Origin: Gammaproteobacteria bacterium
Lineage (GTDB): Bacteria; Pseudomonadota; Gammaproteobacteria; Enterobacterales; Kangiellaceae
NCBI GenBank assembly: GCA_013372875.1
Contig: JABXIW010000444.1
Coordinates: 1 to 13,480 of the forward strand
DNA: 13,480 nucleotides
Direction of reading: 5' to 3'
Positions 1 through 6,331 of this stretch are shown here, one piece after another. The position numbers were made by a program, and so were the translations under genes. Numbering within the stretch: the stretch's first letter is position 1; each line of letters opens with the position of its first letter. A model generated the notes under the pieces. That model was not told the origin of the DNA, did not search any database, and saw only the letters and a program-made list of their open reading frames with translations.

Positions 1-524
1 CCGGTGCCGCTTTCGCCGGTAATCAAAACACAAGCATCTTCCTGCGCTACTTTGCCGATTAAACGCTTTAAATTAAGGGAAGAGGGCGATTTACCGACAA
101 ACTCATGGCCTGAATCATTGATTTGTACTTGATTGAGTTGACGCGATTGTAGCTGCGCCATGCCATAAGCATGGCCCAATGTGGCCATAAAATATTCTAA
201 TCGCAGTGGCTCACGGTGGTAGTCATAGAAAATATTGTTGAATAAAAAGTTGGGGTGTTTTTCAAACCAATCTTCTTGACTAATGATGGCTATCCATTTA
301 CTGGCAATATTCATAGAAGCCAACTCTTCATAGAAGCTGGTTTCTAAAAAATACATATCATTAAGGTAAACGATTACCACATCGAAACGATGGTGATGAT
401 AAAGGTCGGCAAAACTTTGCTTGTCATTGGCCTTAAACAGCCGCCACTGACGTGCTTCAAGCTGTTGATAGAGTTCTTCGGCTGATTCGGATTCGCCATA
501 AACCAAGACGGATCGCTGTTCCAT
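1..524 (-). CDS. VpsR-like sigma-54 interacting transcriptional regulator, N-terminal part (gene runs off the left edge)
   Basis: Reading leftwards from the ATG at 522-524 gives 174 codons without a stop before the window ends. Residues 1 to about 125 form a receiver-like fold: an opening strand SVLVYGES, a third strand FDVVIVYLND at 47-56 and a terminal LGHAYGMAQLQ helix at 116-126. After a short linker the AAA+ domain begins (EFVGKSPSSLNLKRLI, 141-156) and the window stops inside the Walker A motif GESGTG at 170. Proteins of this layout activate sigma-54 (or, for VpsR, sigma-70) promoters; VpsR controls biofilm matrix genes in Vibrio. The position where a receiver normally has its phospho-accepting Asp is Tyr53, so classical phosphorelay control is doubtful. 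A good ribosome-binding site (GAGGAG, 7 bases before ATG) supports the start. The regulated genes are not visible. Confident in the family class, less so in VpsR orthology. Confidence 0.85.
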   Translation of the reverse strand, partial: MEQRSVLVYGESESAEELYQQLEARQWRLFKANDKQSFADLYHHHRFDVVIVYLNDMYFLETSFYEELASMNIASKWIAIISQEDWFEKHPNFLFNNIFYDYHREPLRLEYFMATLGHAYGMAQLQSRQLNQVQINDSGHEFVGKSPSSLNLKRLIGKVAQEDACVLITGESGT

Positions 525-547
525 GAATTTCTCCTCGCCCCTTGAGG

Positions 548-656
548 TTAGCTACTTAGCTATATCGTTTAGTTCCATAATTCCATAAATGTTACAACTA
601 CCATTTTGCCACAAACAAGTCATATTTGCATTAAATTTCAGCCAAAACCAAGTCAT
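548..656 (-). promoter_or_regulatory. Repeat-rich upstream region of the VpsR-like gene
   Basis: This stretch precedes the VpsR-like gene (transcribed leftwards). It holds two 16-bp near-identical direct repeats, GCCACAAACAAGTCAT at 608-623 and GCCAAAACCAAGTCAT at 641-656 (14 of 16 identical, start to start 33 bp, about three helical turns). It also holds two tandem 8-mer pairs, TTAGCTAC/TTAGCTAT at 548-563 and TTCCATAA twice at 573-588. I could not place a convincing -35/-10 pair or a sigma-54 -24/-12 element. Reading these as regulator binding sites is inference. Confidence 0.4.
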
Positions 657-660
657 TCGA

Positions 661-690
661 TATAAAAAAAGCCCTTATAAATTAAGGGCT
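661..690 (-). terminator. Intrinsic terminator of the cytochrome b561 gene
   Basis: Perfect 8-bp inverted repeat, AGCCCTTA at 670-677 and TAAGGGCT at 683-690, with a 5-nt loop. On the minus strand it is followed by a T-run (complement of 661-669). It lies 27 bases after the stop codon of the cytochrome gene and isolates the VpsR-like gene from the upstream operon. Confidence 0.85.
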
Positions 691-716
691 TCGATAGTTT
701 TTATACTATGGCTGGA

Positions 717-1244
717 TTAGAGCATACGCTTTAAGACATCCACTTCAGGATCTTTGTCGATAAAGCGATGCTTGAGGGCGCCAGCAATGTGCAGCACCAC
801 GACGCCTAATAACACATAGGGTAAAATTCCGTGTGCCCCATGCGCTTTTCCTGATAACTCTTTATTGGTTTCCAGAAAATCGAACTCGGTAAAGAAGAAA
901 TTGATCGGATGGCCACCCGTGTCAGAGAAAATAAATCCTGAGAGTGGCACCAATAGCATCAATAGATAGAGTAGAAAATGCCCAACTTTTGTGAGCATTT
1001 GTTCCCAAGGGGCTAACTTTGCTGGTAGCGCTGGCTTTTTTGAAGTAAAGCGAACCAGAATTCTAAGCACAATCAGCATCAAAAAAGTAAAGCCAAAAGA
1101 TTTATGCCAAGGATAGAGTGCATATTTATTAGGATCGTCTCTTGGAATGCCTTCCATATACCAGCCAGAAGCAATGATTCCGATGAACATAATGGCCATC
1201 AGCCAGTGGATCAGGCGCATGGTGAGATTGTATTTTTCAGTCAT
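717..1244 (-). CDS. Cytochrome b561 family diheme membrane protein
   Basis: A 175-residue protein with four hydrophobic segments (about 11-31, 48-66, 88-107 and 140-160), the size and layout of E. coli CybB (176 residues). The expected four heme ligands are visible: His13 (LIHWLM), His47 (PWHKS), His138 (HGAHG) and His152 (VVLHIAG); the GALKHRF motif follows helix 4. The family moves electrons within the inner membrane between quinone and other carriers; CybB has been linked to superoxide:quinone oxidoreduction, but substrates vary and cannot be read from sequence. It is the last gene of the minus-strand phhB-rsgA-psd run, 97 bases after psd. Its ribosome-binding site AAGGGG, 6 bases before the ATG, is inside a 12-bp inverted repeat (see regulatory entry), so translation may be controlled. 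Paralogues in the family make an exact symbol unsafe. Confidence 0.9.
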   Translation of the reverse strand: MTEKYNLTMRLIHWLMAIMFIGIIASGWYMEGIPRDDPNKYALYPWHKSFGFTFLMLIVLRILVRFTSKKPALPAKLAPWEQMLTKVGHFLLYLLMLLVPLSGFIFSDTGGHPINFFFTEFDFLETNKELSGKAHGAHGILPYVLLGVVVLHIAGALKHRFIDKDPEVDVLKRML

Positions 1245-1294
1245 ATTGTTCCCCTTATTGTTTTACCTCTTGATTGAGGTTTGGGGAACAATAT
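1243..1294 (-). promoter_or_regulatory. Candidate RBS-sequestering leader structure of the cytochrome b561 gene
   Basis: Plus-strand arms ATATTGTTCCCC (1243-1254) and GGGGAACAATAT (1283-1294) are perfect 12-bp complements. On the minus-strand mRNA the 3' arm contains the Shine-Dalgarno GGGG and the first two bases of the AUG. Between the arms lies a second hairpin, ACCTC at 1265-1269 with GAGGT at 1276-1280 and a 6-nt loop. No U-tract follows, so it is not a terminator. RNA that includes both arms, such as read-through from psd, would hide the start site. The geometry is directly seen; function as a translational switch is inference. Confidence 0.5.
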
Positions 1295-1319
1295 ACCTAT
1301 ATTGACAGCTTTAAATCAA
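1290..1319 (-). promoter_or_regulatory. Candidate sigma-70 promoter of the cytochrome b561 gene
   Basis: On the minus strand TTGATT (1319-1314) and TATATT (1295-1290) are 18 bases apart. The -10 lies in a perfect palindrome, CAATATACCTATATTG at 1289-1304, a plausible operator. The predicted transcript start near 1283 would leave out the 5' arm of the inverted repeat, giving an mRNA with an open ribosome-binding site. Confidence 0.4.
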
Positions 1320-1341
1320 ATGATGTCTTTATTTGCTAACA

Positions 1342-2211
1342 TTAGTTGCTTACAGAGGCTAGCTTTGATCCCATCACAGTGGGTGCATAGGCTTTCATAT
1401 CTTTTGCCCATTCGATGCTGTTTTCTGGGAATAGCATCACCACGGTTGAACCTAATTTAAAACGACCCATTTCGTCGCCCTTTTTAAGAACGATTTCATC
1501 TTCTATTGGATAGTCCCACACTTTAAGTTTGTCGCGCGTTGGCGGAGTGATGGTGCCATGCCATACAGTTTCGATACTTCCAACAATGGTTGCGCCCACT
1601 AGTACCATCGCAACAGGGCCAATGGCGGTATCAAACATAGCGACCACGCGCTCGTTGCGAGCGAATAAATTCGGTACATTGCGTGCGGTTAAAGGATTAA
1701 CGCTAAATAGATTACCTGGTACATGCAGCATTTTGGTTAGACGGCCATCAATGGGCATATGTACTCGATGGTAATCTTTGGGAGATAAATAAATGGTCGC
1801 GAACTCACCGTTTTTAAAAGGTGCAGCAAGCTCCTCATCGCCGCCGAGTAAAGTTTTGGCGGAAAATAAATGATCTTTAGCTTGGAATATAAAACCGTTT
1901 TCAATTTTACCTAATTGGCTGACTTTACCATCAGCAGGGTTTGCGATAACGGTTTCATCGCCTTCGATTGGGCGCATTCCGTCTTTTAGCGAGCGGGTGA
2001 AGAAGTCATTAAAAGTTGAATATTCTTCGGCGGTTTCTCGCTGCGCTATCGACATATCGATGTCATATTGCTTGATAAACCAATTGATAAAAGCATTCTT
2101 AATGGTTTTATTTTCAGATTCTGCCACTACACCCATAAACTGCGAGATCCAGTGTTGTGGTATTAGGTATTGAGATAAAACTTTTAACTGATTTCCAAAG
2201 GATTCAGACAT
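1342..2211 (-). CDS. psd: Phosphatidylserine decarboxylase proenzyme
   Basis: Converts phosphatidylserine to phosphatidylethanolamine at the inner membrane, the last step of the main bacterial phospholipid route. The 289-residue protein matches the E. coli enzyme through long stretches, including YLSPKDYHRVHMP, LFSVNPLTARNVPNLFARNERV and VGATIVGSIETVWHGTITPP. The self-cleavage motif LGST is at 253-256, so cleavage between Gly254 and Ser255 would yield a large beta chain and a roughly 35-residue alpha chain with the N-terminal pyruvoyl group. The other triad residues are Asp94 (NPADGKV) and His151 (RVHMP), equivalent to E. coli Asp90 and His147. It lacks the long acidic C-terminal tail of E. 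coli Psd. It sits 68 bases after rsgA on the same strand, the E. coli order. Confidence 0.97.
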   Translation of the reverse strand: MSESFGNQLKVLSQYLIPQHWISQFMGVVAESENKTIKNAFINWFIKQYDIDMSIAQRETAEEYSTFNDFFTRSLKDGMRPIEGDETVIANPADGKVSQLGKIENGFIFQAKDHLFSAKTLLGGDEELAAPFKNGEFATIYLSPKDYHRVHMPIDGRLTKMLHVPGNLFSVNPLTARNVPNLFARNERVVAMFDTAIGPVAMVLVGATIVGSIETVWHGTITPPTRDKLKVWDYPIEDEIVLKKGDEMGRFKLGSTVVMLFPENSIEWAKDMKAYAPTVMGSKLASVSN

Positions 2212-2253
2212 TTTTGCTAGTTTCCAAAAGGTTGAGGCAATTTAATGGTGTGG

Positions 2254-2262
2254 ATTTTACCA
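2254..2262 (-). promoter_or_regulatory. Possible extended -10 promoter before psd
   Basis: In the rsgA-psd gap the minus strand reads TGGTAAAAT, an extended -10 (TGn plus TAAAAT), about 42 bases before the psd ATG. No good -35 is seen, which extended -10 promoters may not need. This would give psd transcription independent of rsgA. Weak evidence. Confidence 0.3.
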
Positions 2263-2279
2263 CTAAGCATTGAAAATTG

Positions 2280-3269
2280 TTAGGCGTTAACCTGCTCAAA
2301 ATTTTGGATCAAATATTGATAGTTTTGCATTCGACTGGCCGTTATTTCATTATCTTTGGCCGCTTGAATTACAGCACATTTAGGCTCATTAAGGTGCTTA
2401 CAATCTCGGAATTTGCAATGCTCTGAAAGTTCAGCAATTTCTTTGAAGCCTTGCTGGATTGAATTGCTATCCAAGTGCCATAAACCAAACTCACGCACCC
2501 CGGGTGAATCGACAATGTATGAGTCTTGCGCCAGCCGGTAGAGTCTTGAGGTGGTGGTTGTGTGGGTGCCAAGACCTGAGGTTTCAGATATCTCAGATGT
2601 CGCTACTTGATGCTCGGGGAACAAACGCTTGATTAAAGTGGATTTGCCCACGCCAGATTGCCCTGCCAGTAACAAACTTTTACCATCAATATCATTAACG
2701 AACTGTTCTACGCCATGACCATGCTTGGCGCTGATAATGTAAATCGGATAGCCAAGATTTTTATAAATTGCGAGACGCTGCTGAATTTCAGTCTGCTCAG
2801 CCTCATCCAGCAGATCCCATTTGTTAAAAATAATCCAAACGGGTAATTCACTGGCCTGCGCCGCAACTAGATAGCGATCGAGCATCATTTCAGAAAAGCC
2901 AAGTGCGGGTGCTAATAGCAGGGCAATAAAATCCACATTGGCCACCACAGGTTTGATGCCATGATGTGGGGTGGGCCGCTTTAATAATGAATGGCGCTCC
3001 ATCAACTCATTGATTACGCCTTTATTTTCGCCTTGATCAGGATTGGCTTGGCGACAAAAGATAACCTTGTCGCCGACCACAGGAATATCGAGTGATTTAC
3101 GAATAAAGCAGCGGACAATATTAAAATCTTGATCGGCTATATCTGCCTGCTGACCAAAACGGCTAACCACCACACCAGCTTCGGGCGCTAATAAGCTCGA
3201 CTCATCAATCGATACTTTTTGCTTGTTATGCTGCTTGTCGGTGAGGTGTTTTGCTTTGCGGCGCGCCAT
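2280..3269 (-). CDS. rsgA: Small ribosomal subunit biogenesis GTPase RsgA
   Basis: A GTPase that binds the 30S decoding centre during late assembly and releases RbfA. The 329-residue protein shows the circularly permuted motif order diagnostic of the family: G4 NKWD at 149-152 and G5 ISAKHG at 179-184 come before G1 GQSGVGKS at 203-210, the switch GLGTHTTT at 232-239 and G3 DSPG at 254-257 (Ser in place of the usual Thr). The C-terminal zinc-binding cluster is Cys285, Cys290, His292 and Cys298. An OB-fold precedes the GTPase part, and the basic N-terminus (MARRKAKHLTDKQ) resembles the rRNA-binding tail of E. coli RsgA. It starts 19 bases after phhB stops, so the two are probably co-transcribed; in E. 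coli rsgA directly faces orn. Confidence 0.97.
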   Translation of the reverse strand: MARRKAKHLTDKQHNKQKVSIDESSLLAPEAGVVVSRFGQQADIADQDFNIVRCFIRKSLDIPVVGDKVIFCRQANPDQGENKGVINELMERHSLLKRPTPHHGIKPVVANVDFIALLLAPALGFSEMMLDRYLVAAQASELPVWIIFNKWDLLDEAEQTEIQQRLAIYKNLGYPIYIISAKHGHGVEQFVNDIDGKSLLLAGQSGVGKSTLIKRLFPEHQVATSEISETSGLGTHTTTTSRLYRLAQDSYIVDSPGVREFGLWHLDSNSIQQGFKEIAELSEHCKFRDCKHLNEPKCAVIQAAKDNEITASRMQNYQYLIQNFEQVNA

Positions 3270-3288
3270 TAATTATCTACTTAGAGGC

Positions 3289-3654
3289 TTAATCTTGAAA
3301 GTTAGGGCCAAAATTGCCGTTATTTTCTAGGGCATCGATATGCGCTGCGCAGATCAAGTCATTCATGCATAAACTATTGCCTGCATCATGGGTAGTGTAA
3401 CGTACCACGCAATGGCCATAACTGACTTCTAGGTCAGGATGATGTGCTTGCTTATTTGCGATCCAAGCTACCGCATTGACGAAAGCCATAGTGTGGTAAT
3501 AGTTTTTAAACTTGAATTTACGCATTACGGCGCCAGCTTCCGCATCAAATTGCCATTGGCTTAATTGCTCGCTTAACAATTGATCACGAGTGGCGGCATC
3601 TATCGGGCTGCGCGCTTCGTCATTGTGTACACATTGTTGATCTTTTAACAGCAT
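3289..3654 (-). CDS. phhB: 4a-hydroxytetrahydrobiopterin dehydratase (pterin-4a-carbinolamine dehydratase)
   Basis: Dehydrates the 4a-hydroxypterin made by aromatic amino acid hydroxylases, regenerating the pterin cofactor in the cytosol. The 121-residue protein has the family core FKFKNYYHTMAFVNAVAWIA at 47-66, the HHP active-site motif at 71-73 and the second conserved histidine region YTTHDAG at 86-92, where THD and G are typical. The N-terminal 20 residues are longer than in many family members, but AAGGA seven bases before the ATG supports this start; a downstream start is possible. No phenylalanine hydroxylase gene is in the window. It opens the minus-strand operon, diverging from orn across 120 bases. 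Orphan copies of this family are common and can have other roles. Confidence 0.92.
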   Translation of the reverse strand: MLLKDQQCVHNDEARSPIDAATRDQLLSEQLSQWQFDAEAGAVMRKFKFKNYYHTMAFVNAVAWIANKQAHHPDLEVSYGHCVVRYTTHDAGNSLCMNDLICAAHIDALENNGNFGPNFQD

Positions 3655-3702
3655 TTGAGATCCTTATTGGTTGCTTAATGCGCTTATGGCTAAACATTCG
3701 AT

Positions 3703-3732
3703 TCAATTTGCGACTATAATAGCCCAAATTGA
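3703..3732. promoter_or_regulatory. Divergent phhB/orn promoter region framed by an inverted repeat
   Basis: A consensus -10 TATAAT (3715-3720) faces orn, and a -10-like TATTAT on the opposite strand (3721-3716) faces phhB; the two overlap. A perfect 8-bp inverted repeat, TCAATTTG at 3703-3710 and CAAATTGA at 3725-3732, frames them with arm centres 22 bp apart (two helical turns). The -35 regions are poor on both strands. The TATAAT and repeat are directly visible; operator function is inference. Confidence 0.45.
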
Positions 3733-3774
3733 TAGCTTATTTTAGATCTAGCACTGATATTTTGGAGAATTTTC

Positions 3775-4347
3775 GTGAGCAATGGGTTAAATGATAAAAA
3801 AGGCTTGGCCGATAATTTGATTTGGGTCGATCTGGAAATGACGGGGCTTGATCCAGAAACTGACAAGGTTATCGAAATCGCCAGTATTGTAACCGACAAA
3901 GATCTAAATATTTTGGCTGAGGGACCAGTTCTGGCTATTCATCAAAGTGATGAAGTTTTGGCGAATATGAATCAGTGGTGCATAGAGCAGCATGGCAAAT
4001 CGGGCTTAACTGAGCGAGTTCGCCAATCGGACATTGATGAAGAAACTGCATGTGAGCTGACGCTGGATTTCTTACGCGAATGGGTACCAGAGGGCAAATC
4101 GCCTATGTGCGGTAATTCCATATGTCAGGATCGCCGCTTTATGGTCAAACATATGCCATCACTAGAAGCCTTTTTTCATTATCGTCATTTAGATGTCAGC
4201 ACTTTGAAAGAGCTGGCGGTGCGCTGGAAGCCACAAATTCTCAAGAAATTTACTAAGCAAGCAACGCATTTGGCGCTGGATGATATTCGTGAATCGATTG
4301 CCGAATGCGTTTTTTATCGCGAACACTTTATCAATCTTGATGATTAA
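3775..4347 (+). CDS. orn: Oligoribonuclease
   Basis: A 3'-5' exonuclease that finishes RNA decay by degrading di- and very short oligonucleotides, including pGpG from cyclic di-GMP breakdown; essential in many gammaproteobacteria. The 190-residue protein is a DEDDh exonuclease: Asp19 and Glu21 in [10 protein letters not shown], Asp119 in [12 protein letters not shown], His165 and Asp170 in [12 protein letters not shown]. It aligns with E. coli Orn offset by seven residues. The start is GTG at 3775-3777, chosen because GGAG lies seven bases upstream and no in-frame ATG is near. TATAAT at 3715-3720 is the likely -10. In E. coli orn is likewise divergent from rsgA; here phhB lies between them. 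Confidence 0.97.
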   Translation: MSNGLNDKKGLADNLIWVDLEMTGLDPETDKVIEIASIVTDKDLNILAEGPVLAIHQSDEVLANMNQWCIEQHGKSGLTERVRQSDIDEETACELTLDFLREWVPEGKSPMCGNSICQDRRFMVKHMPSLEAFFHYRHLDVSTLKELAVRWKPQILKKFTKQATHLALDDIRESIAECVFYREHFINLDD

Positions 4348-4391
4348 ATCATTAAGCCAATAGTCAGTTTCAAGAAGATAGAATTTCAAGC

Positions 4392-4874
4392 ATGAATTGC
4401 AGCCAAATGTTTTTAAGTGATGAAGCCGCTACTGAGCAACTTGGTTATAAGCTAGCGAAGCAGCTTTCGGCGCCATTGGTGGTTTATTTATACGGTGATT
4501 TAGGCGCAGGTAAAACTACCTTGGTAAGGGGGTTTTTAAAAGGTCTTGGCCATCAAGGTTCGACCAAAAGCCCAACTTACACCCTAGTTGAGCCTTATCG
4601 TTTGGCCGAAATTGATTGTTTTCACTTTGATTTGTATCGCTTGGCCGACCCTGAAGAGCTGGAATTTATTGGTATTCGTGAATATCAAACCGAGAAATCC
4701 ATTTTGTTGTTTGAATGGCCGGATCAAGGAACAGGAATGATCCCACCTGCGGATTTGATCTTAAAATTAGAGTATCAAGATGCGGCGCGGCAAATCGAAA
4801 TTCAGGATATCAGCGCAAAACTGCCAAATGACTGGAATTTAAACAATAATTTATGCCAAAATGGTGATAAATAA
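4392..4874 (+). CDS. tsaE: tRNA threonylcarbamoyladenosine biosynthesis ATPase TsaE
   Basis: ATPase partner of TsaB-TsaD in making t6A37 on ANN-decoding tRNAs, in the cytoplasm. The 160-residue protein has the Walker A motif GDLGAGKTT at 35-43, the switch SPTYTLVEPY at 60-69, the Walker B-like HFDLYRL at 78-84 and the conserved FEWP at 107-110. The hydrophilic asparagine-rich tail after residue 145 is not a family feature. It begins 44 bases after orn with a weak ribosome-binding site and is followed by amiB after 54 bases, the order seen in E. coli. The queG and nnr genes that E. coli has before tsaE are not here. Confidence 0.96.
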   Translation: MNCSQMFLSDEAATEQLGYKLAKQLSAPLVVYLYGDLGAGKTTLVRGFLKGLGHQGSTKSPTYTLVEPYRLAEIDCFHFDLYRLADPEELEFIGIREYQTEKSILLFEWPDQGTGMIPPADLILKLEYQDAARQIEIQDISAKLPNDWNLNNNLCQNGDK

Positions 4875-4928
4875 TAATTAAAACAGCAATATTTTAACAA
4901 CAATGGCAATAGCCAATTAAGTGACCGA

Positions 4929-6317
4929 ATGACTATCGAGCGATTTGGACAAGTTTTTACTAGTTTAACAAGCCTTAATCTTAGGCAATACGTGATAAAC
5001 GCCAGCATTACATTTGTAATAATGGCGGCACTTCTTATCTCTCAAACCGCTAATGCTGCCGTGGTTAAAAGCATGCGCTTTTGGCAATCGCCTGACTCGA
5101 CGCGTGTTGTCCTTGATTTAAGTAATGCCGTTGAACACAAGATCGAAATTCTAACCAATCCACATCGTATCGTAATTGATATCCCAGAATCTTCCGTGGT
5201 GGTGGATTTAAGTGAACTGGAAATCAAAAGCGATTTGATTAAAAAAGTTCGTCAATCTACTCCTGTTAAAGCAGGTGATTTGCGTTTGGTGCTTGATTTA
5301 AATAAAGCCGCCAATCCAAAAAGTTTTAGCCTCAAACCTTACCAAGATTATGGCGATCGTTTGGTCATTGACCTGTTTGACACTTTAAAAGAAGAACTTA
5401 AAACAGAGCCTAAAGTGGCTGCAGGTAAAAACGTTCAAAGAGATATTGTCATTGCAATTGACGCAGGACATGGTGGTGAAGATCCTGGTGCCATGGGGCC
5501 GTCGGGCACTCGTGAAAAAGACGTGGCATTAAGAATAGCTCAAGATTTAGCGGATGTTATCAATAAAGAAAAAGGCTTAAAAGCCGTTTTGACCCGCAAA
5601 GGTGATTATTATTTAAGGCATCGAAAAAGAACGGATATAGCGAGAAATCATCGAGCCGACTTGTTTGTTTCAGTGCATGCGGATGGCTTTAAAAGCCCTA
5701 AAGCTCGTGGCGCTTCGGTTTGGATTTTGAATCCACGCGGTCAGAAATCAGAAGTTGCACGTTGGATGAAGTTGCAAGAAGAAAAGTCAGAACTGCTTGG
5801 TGGTGTTGATAGTAAGATAACTCTTTCTGATTATGATTCTTCGGTACGTTCGGTGCTGCTCGATTTGCAAATGGAAAATTCGATTGCAGAAAGTATGTTG
5901 GTGGCGAAAAAAGTACATCGTAATATGGGCAAGGTTGCTCCTAAGATGCACAAATCCCACGTGGAAGAAAATAATTTGTTAGTGCTGAAAAACCCTGATA
6001 TCCCTTCAATTTTGGTGGAGTCTGGTTTTATTTCCAACCCGCAAGAAGAGAAGTTGTTAAAGTCGAAATCATATCGTTTGAAATTGGCTAGTGCGGTAAA
6101 AGATGGCATCAAAAGCTACTTTAAATCCAACGCTCCCGATGGCACTTATTTTGCGGCGAGATACCGTCAGAATATTTACCGAGTGCAAAAAGGTGACAGC
6201 CTGATTAAAGTTGCTAATCGTTTCGACGTGTCGGTAAAAGAATTAAAAGTAGCCAATAACTTAAAGTCGAATACGGTTAGAATTGGTCAAAAATTAATTA
6301 TCCCGTCGATTAATTAA
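4929..6317 (+). CDS. amiB: N-acetylmuramoyl-L-alanine amidase AmiB with AMIN and LysM domains
   Basis: A periplasmic zinc amidase that cuts the peptide from septal peptidoglycan so daughter cells separate; activated by EnvC/NlpD-type LytM proteins. The 462-residue protein has a signal peptide (hydrophobic 26-39, likely cut after ANA at 41-43), an AMIN targeting domain at about 45-150, an Amidase_3 domain at about 172-395 and a C-terminal LysM domain at 417-460 (YRVQKGDSLIKVANRF). Zinc ligands are His181, Glu196 and His250, and the catalytic Glu is Glu364 in ILVESGF. The charged segment around 273-345 corresponds to the autoinhibitory insert of division amidases. The LysM tail is usual in Pseudomonas and Vibrio AmiB but absent from E. 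coli AmiB. The start has a weak AAGTGA site; the N-region before the hydrophobic core is rather long. Confidence 0.95.
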   Translation: MTIERFGQVFTSLTSLNLRQYVINASITFVIMAALLISQTANAAVVKSMRFWQSPDSTRVVLDLSNAVEHKIEILTNPHRIVIDIPESSVVVDLSELEIKSDLIKKVRQSTPVKAGDLRLVLDLNKAANPKSFSLKPYQDYGDRLVIDLFDTLKEELKTEPKVAAGKNVQRDIVIAIDAGHGGEDPGAMGPSGTREKDVALRIAQDLADVINKEKGLKAVLTRKGDYYLRHRKRTDIARNHRADLFVSVHADGFKSPKARGASVWILNPRGQKSEVARWMKLQEEKSELLGGVDSKITLSDYDSSVRSVLLDLQMENSIAESMLVAKKVHRNMGKVAPKMHKSHVEENNLLVLKNPDIPSILVESGFISNPQEEKLLKSKSYRLKLASAVKDGIKSYFKSNAPDGTYFAARYRQNIYRVQKGDSLIKVANRFDVSVKELKVANNLKSNTVRIGQKLIIPSIN

Positions 6318-6331
6318 GGTTTTTTTTTCAA

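Noticed and set aside
631..660. Possible sigma-54 -24/-12 element before the VpsR-like gene (minus strand TTGGC...ATGCA)
   Set aside because: The GG and GC dinucleotides are two bases too far apart for sigma-54.
1529..1774. Antisense open frame opposite psd
   Set aside because: Shadow frame over well-conserved Psd residues; no ribosome-binding site or recognisable protein.
6294..6328. TTAATTA/TAATTAA hairpin followed by T9 as a terminator between amiB and mutL
   Set aside because: The stem has only A-T pairs and a 10-base loop, too weak to be called a terminator; the T9 is discussed on its own.
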